A stretch of 64,000 bases of DNA, from the NCBI GenBank assembly GCA_934661195.1, contig CAKUJD010000001.1, positions 248,001 to 312,000 of the forward strand. The letters run 5' to 3'. The position numbers were made by a program, and so were the translations under genes. The notes under the pieces are model-generated. The model was given only the letters and a program-made list of their open reading frames with translations. It did no database searches and had not been told where the DNA came from. Origin of the DNA: an uncultured Muribaculaceae bacterium (GTDB lineage: Bacteria; Bacteroidota; Bacteroidia; Bacteroidales; Muribaculaceae). Each line of letters opens with the position of its first letter. Within the stretch, counting starts at the first letter, position 1. This document shows, one piece after another, positions 37,081 through 46,675 of this stretch.

Positions 37081-40000
37081 ATGGGCATTAAGCACAATAA
37101 ACTTAACATGATAGAGACCTCGATGCACTACAAGGGCATTATGATGCTGCTTGTGGGCCTGCTGGTGTGCTTCGGGGTGTTCTCGCTGATCAACATATCC
37201 AAAAACGAGTTTCCCGACTTCACCATAAGGCAGGGCCTTGTGGTGGCTGTTTACCCCGGTGCCACCTCGCAGCAGGTGGAGGAGCAGGTGGCAAAGCCGC
37301 TGGAGTCGTTTTTGTGGGGCTTCAAGGAAATAAAGAAGGCCAAGACCTATTCGGAGTCGAAAGACGGCGCCTGCTACGTGTTTGTGGAACTTAACGACGA
37401 CGTTACCGACAAGGATGAGTTCTGGAGCAAGTTTAAAATCAAGCTGCAGCAGTTCAAAAGCTCGCTGCCGCAAGGCGTGCTGGCCCTGATAGCCAACGAC
37501 GACTTCGGCAACACTTCGGCCATGCTGATAACGCTGGAGAGCAATGTGCGCTCCTACCGCGAGCTGCACAACTACATGACCGACCTCGAAGACCGCCTGC
37601 GCACCATTCCCGAGCTGGCCAACCTCAGCGTCACTGGCGAGCAGAAGGAGCAGATAGGCGTGTACATCGACCGCGACCGCCTGAGCGAATACGGCATCAG
37701 CAGCGCCTCGCTGCTGGCCTCGCTGCAGTCGCAGGGCATGACCGTGATGAGCGGCAGCGTCGACGACCAGAGCACTGTGCGCCCCGTGCACCTTGTGAGC
37801 CGCATCAACACCGAGGCCGATGTGGCCAACCAAGTGATATACAGCGACCCCACGGGCAAGGCCGTGCGCCTGCGCGACGTGGCCACGGTGCGCCGCGAAT
37901 ATCCCGACGCCGACCAGTATGTGAGCAACAACGGCCGCAAGTGCATAGTGCTGTCGATTGAGATGCGCTCGGGCAACAACATAGTGCAGTTTGGCCGCGA
38001 TGTGAAGGCTAAAATCAATGACTTTAAGCAGACTCTGCCGTCCGACGTCACCATATATCCCATCACCGACCAGAGCAATGTGGTCAACAGCTCTATTATG
38101 GACTTCCTGCAAGAGCTGCTGATAGCCGTGATTTCGGTGATAGTGGTGATAATGCTGCTGCGGCCGCTGAGGGTGGCCAGCGTGTCGGCGGCCACAATCC
38201 CCATCACCATATTCATCACGCTTGGCATTTTCTATGCCTTTGGCGTGGAGCTCAACACCGTCACCCTGGCCGCGCTCATAGTGGCTCTGGGCATGATAGT
38301 CGACGACTCCATTGTGATCATCGACTGCTACATCGAGAACATCGACAAGGGCATGAGCCGCTGGCACGCCTCGGCCTCGGCTGCCGGCGAGTTCTTCAAG
38401 TCGATCATCACCGCCACGCTGTGCATCTCGGTCACCTTCTTTCCGCTGCTGTTCACCCTTAAAGGCATGTTTTTCGACTTCGTCAAGTGGTTCCCGCTGG
38501 GCGTGTCGATAGTGCTGTTCACCTCGCTGTTTGTGGCTGTGCTGGTGGTGCCCTATGTGCAATACGTGTTCATACGCAAGGGGGTGAAGCCCGACCCGTC
38601 GAAGCCGCACCGCCGCTCGCTGCTCGACATAATTCAGGGTGTGTACAACCGTGTGATAACCGTGTGTTTCGCCCACCCGTTCATCACCTTGGGCATTGGC
38701 ATCGGTTCGGTGGCGCTGGGCGCGTTTCTCTTCACCGTGGTGCCGCAGAAGTTGATGCCGCGCGCCGCGCGCAACCAGTTTGCCGTCGAGGTGTATCTGC
38801 CCGAGGGCTCTGCCATCGAGCGCACCCGCGTGGTGGCCGACAGCCTGCGCAACATGATGCGCCGCGACAGCCGCGTGGCCAACGTCACCACCTTCTACGG
38901 CTGCAGTTCGCCGCGATTCCAGACGGCCTACGCGCCGCAGCTGGGCGGCACCAACTTTGCCCAGTTCATAGTCAACACCACGGGCAATGAGGCCACCGAG
39001 CAGCTTGTGGCCGAGTTCACGCCGCGCTTCACGGGCTACTTCAGCGACGCCATGGTGCGCGTCAAGCAACTCGACTACAGCGACGCCGTGTCGCCCATCG
39101 AGGTCCGCTTCACCGGCGACAACCTCGACTCGCTGCACGCCGTCAGCGAGCGCGCCATGGCCATAATGCGCGCCGACAGCAATCTGGTGCTGGTGCGCAG
39201 CAACTTTAACGGCTCGCTGCCAGGCCTCAAGGTGGCGCTCGACGCCGACGAGTCGAGCCGTCTGGGCCTGTCGAAGTCGGCCGTGGCTGCCAATCTGGCC
39301 ATGCGCTTCGGCAGCGGAGTGCCGCTCACCACGGTGTGGGAGGGCGATTACCCGGTGGGCGTGGTGCTCAAGGACAGCCATGCCGGCCTCCAGACCCCCG
39401 ATGACTTGGCCAACTCCACCGTGAGTGGCCTGTATCCAGGCGTGAGCGTGCCGCTGCGCCAGGTGTCGGCCATCTCTCCCGACTGGAATCTGGGCATGAT
39501 AGTGCGCCGCAACGGCGTGCGCACGGTGTCGGTGTTTGCCGAGCCGCAGCACGGGCTTAACCTCAACGAGGTGACCGACGCCACCCTGGCCGAACTCAAG
39601 AGCCGCATGCACCTGCCCGCAGGCGTGCAGATGGTGGTGGGCGGCCAGCGCGAGCGCGACCTCGAGACCGAGCCGCAAATATATAGCGGACTGGTGATAT
39701 CGATATTCGTGATATTCATTATCATGCTGTTCCACCTGCGCGACATCCGCATGTCGCTGCTCATCATATGCTCGCTCACGTTCTCGCTGCTTGGCGCCGC
39801 CCTCGGCCTCATCATCATGGGGCAGGACATGAGCATGACGGGCATTCTGGGCATCATTTCGCTTATGGGCATCATTGCGCGCAACGGCATCATCATGGTT
39901 GACTATGCCGAGGAACTGCGCGTGAAGTTCCGCCTCAGCGCCAAGCATGCCGCCTTCCAGGCCGCGCAGCGGCGCATGCGCCCCATATTCCTCACCTGTG

Positions 40001-40227
40001 CCGCCGCCTCGATGGGCGTGGTGCCCATGGTCATCGAGAACTCTCCAATGTGGGGCCCGATGGGCGTGGTGGTGTGCTTTGGCACGGTGGTGTCGATGCT
40101 GTTCATCGTCACCATGATTCCTGTGGGCTACTGGCTCATCTACCGCCTCGAGGACCACAAGCGCATTCTCAAAAACGAGAAGGCCCGCTCGCAGCAAATG
40201 CTGCAAAAGGTGCAGCAGCACCGCTAA
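37081..40227 (+). CDS. RND efflux pump, inner-membrane permease
   Basis: This 1048-residue AcrB/MexB-type permease has 12 membrane helices, two large periplasmic loops and the usual internal duplication. LGMIVDDSIVIIDCYIENI lies in the TM4 region with its conserved Asp pair. ISLMGIIARNGIIMVDYAEE is the corresponding motif in the second half. The start MGIKHNKLNMIETSMHYKGI is the family beginning. It exports drugs, bile salts or metabolites using the proton gradient, and the substrate is unknown. It sits 7 bp after the adaptor and 24 bp before the tolC-like gene. Confidence 0.95.
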   Translation: MGIKHNKLNMIETSMHYKGIMMLLVGLLVCFGVFSLINISKNEFPDFTIRQGLVVAVYPGATSQQVEEQVAKPLESFLWGFKEIKKAKTYSESKDGACYVFVELNDDVTDKDEFWSKFKIKLQQFKSSLPQGVLALIANDDFGNTSAMLITLESNVRSYRELHNYMTDLEDRLRTIPELANLSVTGEQKEQIGVYIDRDRLSEYGISSASLLASLQSQGMTVMSGSVDDQSTVRPVHLVSRINTEADVANQVIYSDPTGKAVRLRDVATVRREYPDADQYVSNNGRKCIVLSIEMRSGNNIVQFGRDVKAKINDFKQTLPSDVTIYPITDQSNVVNSSIMDFLQELLIAVISVIVVIMLLRPLRVASVSAATIPITIFITLGIFYAFGVELNTVTLAALIVALGMIVDDSIVIIDCYIENIDKGMSRWHASASAAGEFFKSIITATLCISVTFFPLLFTLKGMFFDFVKWFPLGVSIVLFTSLFVAVLVVPYVQYVFIRKGVKPDPSKPHRRSLLDIIQGVYNRVITVCFAHPFITLGIGIGSVALGAFLFTVVPQKLMPRAARNQFAVEVYLPEGSAIERTRVVADSLRNMMRRDSRVANVTTFYGCSSPRFQTAYAPQLGGTNFAQFIVNTTGNEATEQLVAEFTPRFTGYFSDAMVRVKQLDYSDAVSPIEVRFTGDNLDSLHAVSERAMAIMRADSNLVLVRSNFNGSLPGLKVALDADESSRLGLSKSAVAANLAMRFGSGVPLTTVWEGDYPVGVVLKDSHAGLQTPDDLANSTVSGLYPGVSVPLRQVSAISPDWNLGMIVRRNGVRTVSVFAEPQHGLNLNEVTDATLAELKSRMHLPAGVQMVVGGQRERDLETEPQIYSGLVISIFVIFIIMLFHLRDIRMSLLIICSLTFSLLGAALGLIIMGQDMSMTGILGIISLMGIIARNGIIMVDYAEELRVKFRLSAKHAAFQAAQRRMRPIFLTCAAASMGVVPMVIENSPMWGPMGVVVCFGTVVSMLFIVTMIPVGYWLIYRLEDHKRILKNEKARSQQMLQKVQQHR

Positions 40228-40251
40228 TGACATAATGAAACAAACGCAACA

Positions 40252-41631
40252 ATGAAACAGTTAAGCATATTCATCACCATAGCAGCCGTGGCCGTAATGC
40301 TCGGCACAGGCTTCACGGCCGCCGCCCAGAAGGCCACATACACCCTGCAGCAGTGCCGCCAGCTGGCGCTGCAAAACAATGCCAGCCTCAAGCGGGCCAA
40401 CATCGACATCAGCGACGCCCAGCTGCAGCGCGAGGCTGCGCGCATGAGCTATCTGCCCACCGTCAGCGCCGGAGTGTCGTATTTCCACGCCAGCGACGAC
40501 ATGGTGAAACAGCGCTACGACCTCACCGCCGACGACCAGCAGAAGCTGGCCGCCATGGTGCAGCAGCTGGGACTCAACCCGGCCGCTCTCGCATCGCTGC
40601 CCACCAGCTACGAGTTCAAGGCGTTCAGCCACGGCATGATGGCCAACATCACCGTGCTCGAGCCCGTATACACTGGCGGACGCCGACCCACAGCCGTCAA
40701 GCTGGCCGACCTGCAAGGCCAGGTGAAGCAGCTGATGCTGCAGCAGACGCGCGACGATGTGGTGAAAACCACCGAGGTGTACTACAACCGCCTGCTGTCG
40801 CTCTACGAGAAGTTGGCCACGCTCGACGCCGTCGACCGCCAGCTGGCGTCGATACACGCCGATGCCAAGAATGCCATCGATGCCGGAGTGGGGCTGCGCA
40901 ACGACCTGCTGAAGGTGGAGCTGAAGCAAAACGAGATGGCCGCCGACCGCCTCACGGTGGAAAACGGCATCAAACTGAGCAAACTGGTGCTTGCCCAGTA
41001 TATGGGCGTGATGGACAAGGGCGACTTCGACATCGACCGCACCCCAGTGGCCACCGTGCCCGACCCCGTGGAATACCGCACCGACCACCACGCCGCGCTC
41101 GACAGCCTCACCGAGGCCCGGCTGCTCGACAAGAGCGTGGAGGCCGCCAAGCTGCAGACGCGCCTCAAGCGCGGCGCGCTGCTGCCCACGCTGTCGGTGG
41201 GTGCCATGGGCATGTATGGCACGCTCACCAACGAGGGCCGATTCAAGGTGGCAGGCCTGGCCACGCTGTCGGTGCCCATCAGCGACTGGTGGAGCGACCG
41301 CAGCGTGAAGCGCCAGATTGCGGCCGAGCGCAAGGCCGAGGTCGACCGTGAGGACAACCGCCAGATGCTGCTCATCAACATGCAAAACCAGTGGGACAAC
41401 CTCGACAACGCCTATAAGCAGGTGCAGCTGGCCCGCAAGAGCATTGAGCAGAGCGATGAAAATCTGCGCCTCAACGAGGACTACTACAAGGCCGGCACAT
41501 CCACAATGAGCGACGTGCTCGACGCGCAGACGCTGAGCCGCCAGGCCCGCGACCGCTACAGCGACGCCGTGGCTTCCTACCTCGACTGCCGCACCGCCTA
41601 TCTGCAGGCCACCGGCCGCCCCGCCCAGTAA
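40252..41631 (+). CDS. Outer-membrane efflux channel, TolC family
   Basis: This 459-residue exported protein (signal peptide residues 1-24, ending TAAAQ) has two OEP repeats of coiled helices. The first has YTLQQCRQLALQNNASLKRA and DISDAQLQREAARMSYLPTV, and the second has YKQVQLARKSIEQSDENLRL and the family closing YLQATGR. It should form the outer-membrane duct for the pump encoded just upstream. No terminator is visible before the MITE-like element. Confidence 0.93.
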   Translation: MKQLSIFITIAAVAVMLGTGFTAAAQKATYTLQQCRQLALQNNASLKRANIDISDAQLQREAARMSYLPTVSAGVSYFHASDDMVKQRYDLTADDQQKLAAMVQQLGLNPAALASLPTSYEFKAFSHGMMANITVLEPVYTGGRRPTAVKLADLQGQVKQLMLQQTRDDVVKTTEVYYNRLLSLYEKLATLDAVDRQLASIHADAKNAIDAGVGLRNDLLKVELKQNEMAADRLTVENGIKLSKLVLAQYMGVMDKGDFDIDRTPVATVPDPVEYRTDHHAALDSLTEARLLDKSVEAAKLQTRLKRGALLPTLSVGAMGMYGTLTNEGRFKVAGLATLSVPISDWWSDRSVKRQIAAERKAEVDREDNRQMLLINMQNQWDNLDNAYKQVQLARKSIEQSDENLRLNEDYYKAGTSTMSDVLDAQTLSRQARDRYSDAVASYLDCRTAYLQATGRPAQ

Positions 41632-41725
41632 ATGGGCATGCCCAGAGCGCTGTAGTGATAAGGTTTAACGTAGAGGGTTTAAAATTTAAAAAATGACCAT
41701 TAAAAATCTGATTTACAGTTAAATA

Positions 41726-41880
41726 CTGTAGGGACGCGGCATGCCGCGTCCGACGGGCGTAGCCCCACTCAGTACGAAGGCAAAATCACACCAAATACGC
41801 CACCTTTGACTGCAATTATTGCATGTAATTAGTTGAGTAATAGTAAATTGCGTTGGACGCGGCATGCCGCGTCCCTACAG
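41726..41880. mobile_element. 155-bp MITE-like element with 26-bp palindromic inverted ends
   Basis: The left end (41726-41751) and right end (41855-41880) are exact reverse complements. Each contains the 20-bp perfect palindrome GGACGCGGCATGCCGCGTCC. The interior (about 103 bp) codes for nothing. No target-site duplication is obvious. The element looks like a REP/MITE mobilised in trans. The remainder of 41632-42006 holds nothing recognised. Confidence 0.75.
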
Positions 41881-42006
41881 CAACGATAGCCGCCAACTCG
41901 CCTGAATTACGGCTTTTTCAGCGTGTGCCCCCCACCATGGAGCGCATGCTTGCCGAAGTGATAATCTGTGACATCTGTGGGCGACTAACCAAAAAAATCA
42001 GTGGGG

Positions 42007-42056
42007 AAATAAAACGGGCGGAGGCTGATAATTCGATCGAATTATCAGCCTCCGCC
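42007..42056 (-). terminator. 40-bp perfect palindrome, terminator of tRNA-Leu
   Basis: The 40 bp at 42017-42056 form a perfect inverted repeat (GGCGGAGGCTGATAATTCGA and its complement). On the minus strand it is followed by CGTTTTATTT and lies 7 bp after tRNA-Leu. Confidence 0.85.
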
Positions 42057-42063
42057 GCGTTAG

Positions 42064-42148
42064 TACTCGGAGTGGGACTTGAACCCACACAGCCGCAATG
42101 GCCAAGGGATTTTAAGTCCCTCGTGTCTACCGATTCCACCATCCGAGC
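42064..42148 (-). tRNA. tRNA-Leu (anticodon TAA)
   Basis: On the minus strand the acceptor is GCTCGGA with TCCGAGT. The anticodon TAA sits in a GGGACTTAAAATCCC stem-loop. A long variable arm and T-arm GGGTTCAAGTCCC give 85 nt. Confidence 0.93.
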
Positions 42149-42187
42149 AGCCTCGTGCCGATTGCCTTCGGTGCGCAATCAGCGGTG

Positions 42188-42218
42188 CAAAGTTAACGTG
42201 ATTATTTGGCTTTTGCAA
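42188..42218 (-). promoter_or_regulatory. Promoter of tRNA-Leu
   Basis: On the minus strand this reads TTGC (42218-42215), 19 bp, TAACTTTG (42195-42188). Confidence 0.7.
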
Positions 42219-42257
42219 GTGTTTGCCGCTGCCAATGCCCCAAAAAAATCTAAAGAC

Positions 42258-42288
42258 TTGCAGCATCAGCCGATTTTTGCTATTTTTG
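42258..42288 (+). promoter_or_regulatory. Promoter, -33 TTGC / -7 TATTTTTG
   Basis: TTGC (42258-42261), 19 bp and TATTTTTG (42281-42288) lie just before the next secreted protein gene. Confidence 0.65.
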
Positions 42289-42300
42289 ACCAATGTTTAT

Positions 42301-43299
42301 ATGCCAATTATGATTGATGCAGGAAAGTTGAGAACTGGTGTTGCGGCGGTTGCGGCCGCCATGGCGCTGACGGCGGCTGCGGTGCAGCCGTTGCCCGACG
42401 TGCCGCGCTTCGGCCTGGGCCAGCCGCTGCCGCACTACCGCCTGCAGTGGCCGGGCTATGCGGGGCTGGTGAGTCCCGGCCTGGTGGCCCCCACCATCAG
42501 CAACTACCGCCTGCCACAGCCGCTGAGGCTGCACGACGGCCTTATGGGCAGCTTGGCCGACAGCCTTGCGGCCATGCCGGCCACCATGCACATCTCCACC
42601 CAGGCGCAACCTTCTGTGCAGCAGGGCGGCTATGACTTCGACCGCAACCCCTACAGCCACGACTGGCAGGCAAGCGGGGTGATAGCGCACCTGGGCGACG
42701 GCCAGCTGGGCGGCTCGGGCAGCCGCGCGTCGTTTCCCGCACTGGGCAATGTGGCCACCGGCAGCCTGTGGGTGACGCAGACGGTGGACGAGCGCCTCAC
42801 GCTCACCGCCGGCCTCACTGGCTCGAAATATCACTTTGGGCGCGAAGCGTGGAACGACTACGGCGTGTGGGGCCGCGCCTCCTATCGGCTCAACGGCACC
42901 CTCAGCCTAAATGCATTCGGACAATACAACTTCAACCCGCACTACCACTCGATGGGCGCAATGGGAATAACGCAAAACTCCAACTACGGCGCCACGCTCG
43001 GCGTGAAGGTGAGCGACAGCTTCAGCGTCGACGTGGGCGCGCAGCGCTACTACGACGTGTATTCCCACTGCTGGCGCACCATTCCCATTCTCGCCCCCAC
43101 GGTGATGGTCATGGGCCAGCCGCTGTCGGTGGACGTGGGCGGCATCCTGTATGGCTTGCTTAAGTCGCTTGCCGGCGGCCACGGCGGCGGTTACCGCCTT
43201 GAGCCGTCGGGCGGAGGTGGCGGCATGGCTGTGCCGAAGGCGCCGTTCAATGCATCGGGATGCGGACTGGCGCGCGACAATGTGCCTCACCGACACTGA
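42301..43299 (+). CDS. Exported protein, possible outer-membrane beta-barrel
   Basis: This 332-residue protein has a signal peptide (about residues 1-28, AAVAAAMALTAAAVQ). The middle and second half show alternating strands (GSLWVTQTVDERLTLTAGLT, WGRASYRLNGTLSLNAFGQY, ATLGVKVSDSFSVDVGAQRY) like an outer-membrane beta-barrel. The last 40 residues are Gly-rich. I cannot name the family. ATG 42301 was chosen, and 42310 is possible. The promoter lies 13 bp upstream. It is followed at 33 bp by a lipoprotein gene. Confidence 0.65.
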   Translation: MPIMIDAGKLRTGVAAVAAAMALTAAAVQPLPDVPRFGLGQPLPHYRLQWPGYAGLVSPGLVAPTISNYRLPQPLRLHDGLMGSLADSLAAMPATMHISTQAQPSVQQGGYDFDRNPYSHDWQASGVIAHLGDGQLGGSGSRASFPALGNVATGSLWVTQTVDERLTLTAGLTGSKYHFGREAWNDYGVWGRASYRLNGTLSLNAFGQYNFNPHYHSMGAMGITQNSNYGATLGVKVSDSFSVDVGAQRYYDVYSHCWRTIPILAPTVMVMGQPLSVDVGGILYGLLKSLAGGHGGGYRLEPSGGGGGMAVPKAPFNASGCGLARDNVPHRH

Positions 43300-43332
43300 A
43301 ACTGATTGATTAACATAAAATTTAGACTGAAA

Positions 43333-44175
43333 ATGAGATTTTTGAACATTGTTGCCAAAATGGCATTTGCGCTGCTTGCGGCTGTGACCCTGGCAGCTTG
43401 CGGCAGCGACGAACCCGCGCCGCAGGGCGCGCCGCGCCTGACGTCGATCAGCGAGCAGCTGTTCGGCGACTGCACATGGACGTTTGCCTACGATGTGGGC
43501 GGCAGCCTCACCAAGATTAGCAAGACCACCGACCGCCGCACGCAGGCGCCAATGGCCGAGACTTTCGGCCAAGGCGTGGTCAAGGCCGAGTATGGCGGCC
43601 AGCTTGATGCCACCATGCATGCAATCAACGTGACCGCCACCAATGCGCGCGGCTATGTGACTGCGGCCGAGTCGAAGGTGTATTCCATCTTCACCCTCAC
43701 CGAGCTGCGGCGCATTGACTACGCCTTTGCCTACGACGACAGTTCGCGCCTGGTGTCGGTAAAGGCCAGCACGTGGAAGCAGGCGCCCCTTAAGCAGTAC
43801 ACCGACGAGGTGGTGACCACATTTGCCTACAACGCCGCCGGCCAGCTTGAAAGCTGCCTGGCCAGCGATGCGAGCGTGGCCGTCACCTGCACCTATGGCA
43901 ACCGCGCGGTGGCCAACGGCTTCGGGCTGCCGGGCCTGGCCGTGCGCCTTGCGCTCGACGACCACTTGCTGGGCCTGTGCTATGCCGGGCTGCTGGGGCG
44001 CGGCAGCGCCAGCCTGCCCGACGTCGTGAGGGTGGCCCAGGCTCCGGGCTTCTCAGCCCCGTGTGTGATTGATGTGGCCTATGGCACCAACAGCCTTGGC
44101 CTTGTGAGCGACGAGCGGCTGAATGCCGGCGCCGGCACATGGGTCAACACCTATCGCTACACGCGCTCCAAATAG
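43333..44175 (+). CDS. Lipoprotein of unknown function
   Basis: This 280-residue lipoprotein has a signal and lipobox (TLAAC, Cys about 23). Its body has repeated FAYD/FAYN-type strands (WTFAYDVGGSLTKISKTTD, YAFAYDDSSRLVSVKAST, VTTFAYNAAGQLESCLASD), which resemble DUF4595-type or RHS-like beta repeats found in Bacteroidetes lipoproteins. That resemblance is tentative. It should lie in the outer membrane, and it is probably transcribed with the preceding gene. Confidence 0.65.
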   Translation: MRFLNIVAKMAFALLAAVTLAACGSDEPAPQGAPRLTSISEQLFGDCTWTFAYDVGGSLTKISKTTDRRTQAPMAETFGQGVVKAEYGGQLDATMHAINVTATNARGYVTAAESKVYSIFTLTELRRIDYAFAYDDSSRLVSVKASTWKQAPLKQYTDEVVTTFAYNAAGQLESCLASDASVAVTCTYGNRAVANGFGLPGLAVRLALDDHLLGLCYAGLLGRGSASLPDVVRVAQAPGFSAPCVIDVAYGTNSLGLVSDERLNAGAGTWVNTYRYTRSK

Positions 44176-44187
44176 CGCGCGGCGGGC

Positions 44188-44218
44188 TTTGAATTGCGTG
44201 GGCAAAGCGTTAACTTTG
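44188..44218 (+). promoter_or_regulatory. Promoter, -33 TTTG / -7 TAACTTTG
   Basis: TTTG (44188-44191), 19 bp and TAACTTTG (44211-44218), both perfect, stand 36 bp before the M24 peptidase. Confidence 0.8.
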
Positions 44219-44254
44219 TAGTGCGACAACAAAAAAACTACATACACTTGAAAT

Positions 44255-46045
44255 ATGAGCAAACAGACACTACCGCACCTCGAGGCCATGCGCATGGCCA
44301 TGCGTGCAAAAAACGTTGATGCCGTGATTGTGCCCGGCACCGACCCTCACCAGAGCGAATATGTGAGCCCGCACTGGAAGTTCCGCGACTGGCTCACCGG
44401 CTTCACCGGCAGCAACGGCACCGCCGTGGTCACACTCGACAAGGCCGGCCTTTGGACCGACTCGCGCTATTTTCTGCAGGCAGCCGAGCAGCTCGAGGAC
44501 AGCGGATTTGAAATGCATAAGGAGAACATAGCCGGCGAAGCCACCATCACCGAGTGGCTGGCGTCGGAACTCGACGAGGACAGCATCGTGGCCGTCGACG
44601 GCCGCCTGTTTTCGGTGATGGCGGCCAACCGCCTCGAAAACTTCTGCGCCGAAAACGGCTTTATGCTTGCCACCAACTTCTATCCGGCCGACGAGATTTG
44701 GCCCGACCGCCCCGACCGGCCGCGCGCCGAGGCCTATGTGCACAGCGAGGACTTGGCCGGCGAGACGGTGGACAGCAAAATCGACCGCACCATGCAGGCT
44801 GTGGAGCAGGCCGGCGCCACCAGCACCTTTGTGGCCTCGCTCGACGAGATTGCGTGGCTCTTTAACTTGCGCGGCACCGATGTGGCCTACACTCCTGTGG
44901 TGATAGCCTTCGCCTATGTGTCGCGGCACGAGCGCGTGCTCTTCATCGACGACTGCAAACTCACGCCCGACGTGCGCGCCCACCTCAAGGGCTATGACGT
45001 GCGCGTGCGCCCCTACGGCGATGTGGAGCGCTTCCTTGAGAAGCGCGCCGAGAGCGAGGCGGTGCTCATCGACCCCGACCGCGTGAGCGACACGCTGGCC
45101 CAGGCCATAATGTGCGGCAAGGTGTATGCCGCCTCGCCCATAGTGGCGCTGAAAGCCATTAAAAACGAGGTGCAGATAGCCGGCACGCGCCGTGCCATGG
45201 AGCGCGACGGCGCCGCGCTGACGCGCATGATGATGTGGCTCGAGAGCAGCGTGGCCGCCGGCGAGGCGGTGACCGAGCTTGATGTGGACAACCGCCTGCA
45301 AAGCGAGCGTGCAAAATATGACGAATACCGCGGCGACAGCTTTGGCATGATAGCCGGCTACAAGGAGCACGGCGCCATAGTGCACTATCAGGCCACGGGC
45401 GAGAGCGCATCGCGCCTGCAGCCCAGTGGGCTGCTGCTTATCGACACCGGCGGCCAGTACCTTGACGGCACCACCGACATCACCCGCACCATCACCCTGG
45501 GCGAGCCCACGGCGCAAGAGTGCCACGACTTCACGCTGGTACTTAAGGGCCATCTGGCGCTGGCCCGCGCCAAATTCCCGGTGGGCACCACGGGCGTGCA
45601 GCTCGACGTGCTGGCCCGCATGCCGCTGTGGCAGGAGGGCATGACCTACTGGCACGGCACCGGCCACGGAGTGGGCCACTTTCTGGGCTGCCACGAGGGG
45701 CCGCAGAGCATACGCATGGAGATTAACCCCACCGCCCTCAAGCCCGGCATGATCACCAGCAACGAGCCGGGCCTGTACAAGACTGGCCATTATGGCATAC
45801 GCACCGAGTGCCTGCTGCTCACGGTGGAGGGCGCAAAGACCGAAGACTTTGGCAACTACCTGCAGTTTGAGACGCTCACGCTGTTTCCCTACGACGCGCG
45901 CCTCATCGACGTGGGCATGCTCACCGCCGATGAGGTGGAGCAAATCAACGCCTACCACCGCATGGTGGCCGAGCGCCTGCGCCCCATGCTCGCCCCCGAC
46001 GAGCAGCAGTGGCTCGACGCCAAATGCGCCCCAATCCAACACTGA
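44255..46045 (+). CDS. M24 family Xaa-Pro aminopeptidase
   Basis: This 596-residue cytoplasmic enzyme has the four-part layout of large aminopeptidase P types: two creatinase-like N-terminal domains (about 1-310), the M24 pita-bread domain and a C-terminal extension. Metal ligands are visible in LLIDTGGQYLDGTTDITRTI (two Asp), HGTGHGVGHFLGCHEGPQSI (His) and the Glu residues in TSNEPGLY and GIRTECLLL. It removes N-terminal residues before proline. The strong promoter suggests steady expression. Confidence 0.9.
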   Translation: MSKQTLPHLEAMRMAMRAKNVDAVIVPGTDPHQSEYVSPHWKFRDWLTGFTGSNGTAVVTLDKAGLWTDSRYFLQAAEQLEDSGFEMHKENIAGEATITEWLASELDEDSIVAVDGRLFSVMAANRLENFCAENGFMLATNFYPADEIWPDRPDRPRAEAYVHSEDLAGETVDSKIDRTMQAVEQAGATSTFVASLDEIAWLFNLRGTDVAYTPVVIAFAYVSRHERVLFIDDCKLTPDVRAHLKGYDVRVRPYGDVERFLEKRAESEAVLIDPDRVSDTLAQAIMCGKVYAASPIVALKAIKNEVQIAGTRRAMERDGAALTRMMMWLESSVAAGEAVTELDVDNRLQSERAKYDEYRGDSFGMIAGYKEHGAIVHYQATGESASRLQPSGLLLIDTGGQYLDGTTDITRTITLGEPTAQECHDFTLVLKGHLALARAKFPVGTTGVQLDVLARMPLWQEGMTYWHGTGHGVGHFLGCHEGPQSIRMEINPTALKPGMITSNEPGLYKTGHYGIRTECLLLTVEGAKTEDFGNYLQFETLTLFPYDARLIDVGMLTADEVEQINAYHRMVAERLRPMLAPDEQQWLDAKCAPIQH

Positions 46046-46075
46046 ACTTTTCAATATTAAATGTTATAGCATAAA

Positions 46076-46606
46076 ATGGCAATAATAAAATCTGTAAGGG
46101 GATTCACCCCTAAAATGGGCGAGGGCTGCTTCCTCGCCGACAATGCCGCCATAATTGGCGATGTGACAATGGGCAGCGAGTGCAGCATATGGTTTGGCAC
46201 GGTGCTGCGCGGCGATGTGAACACCATCACCATTGGCAACCGCACCAACATTCAGGACGGCTCGGTGCTGCACACGCTGTATCAGAAGTCAACCATTGAA
46301 ATCGGCAACGATGTGTCGGTGGGCCACAATGTGACCATCCACGGCGCTAAAATCCACGACATGGCCCTCATAGGCATGGGCAGCGTGATTCTGGACAACG
46401 CCGAGATAGGCGAGGGCGCCATAATAGCAGCCGGCAGTGTGGTGCTGGGCGGCACCAAAGTGGGCGCGCACGAGCTGTGGGCCGGCTCACCCGCAAAGTT
46501 CAAGAAGATGGTCGACCCGGCCCAGGCCAAGGAGATAAATGTAAAGATAGCTAAAAACTATTTGATGTATAGCACATGGTATGAAGACGACAAAACTGAA
46601 AAGTAG
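46076..46606 (+). CDS. Gamma carbonic anhydrase family protein
   Basis: This 176-residue left-handed beta-helix protein has hexapeptide repeats. The family pattern is visible in ECSIWFGTVLRGDVNTITIG, NRTNIQDGSVLH, GHNVTIHGAKIHDMALIGMG (the His ligands for the metal) and LGGTKVGAHELWAGSPAK. Members are trimers that bind Zn or Fe, and not all have carbonic anhydrase activity. It lies 30 bp after the peptidase and is likely co-transcribed with it. Confidence 0.9.
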   Translation: MAIIKSVRGFTPKMGEGCFLADNAAIIGDVTMGSECSIWFGTVLRGDVNTITIGNRTNIQDGSVLHTLYQKSTIEIGNDVSVGHNVTIHGAKIHDMALIGMGSVILDNAEIGEGAIIAAGSVVLGGTKVGAHELWAGSPAKFKKMVDPAQAKEINVKIAKNYLMYSTWYEDDKTEK

Positions 46607-46639
46607 CAGTCGGCAAAAGTCTTGATAATAAAGCATTAG

Positions 46640-46675
46640 CAGCGCGCCTCCTGGCATTGGCCAGGGGGCGCGCTG
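46640..46675 (+). repeat. GC-rich hairpin after the carbonic anhydrase gene
   Basis: CAGCGCGCCTCCTGGC (46640-46655) pairs with GCCAGGGGGCGCGCTG (46660-46675) with one mismatch. No T-run follows, so termination is uncertain. Confidence 0.55.

Noticed and set aside
36997..40233. Long minus-strand frame opposite the RND permease
   Set aside because: It is an antisense shadow of a certain gene. The product is His-rich low-complexity sequence with no family features.
41853..42317. Plus-strand protein spanning the tRNA-Leu region
   Set aside because: Most of it is the reverse strand of tRNA-Leu, its terminator palindrome and the MITE end.
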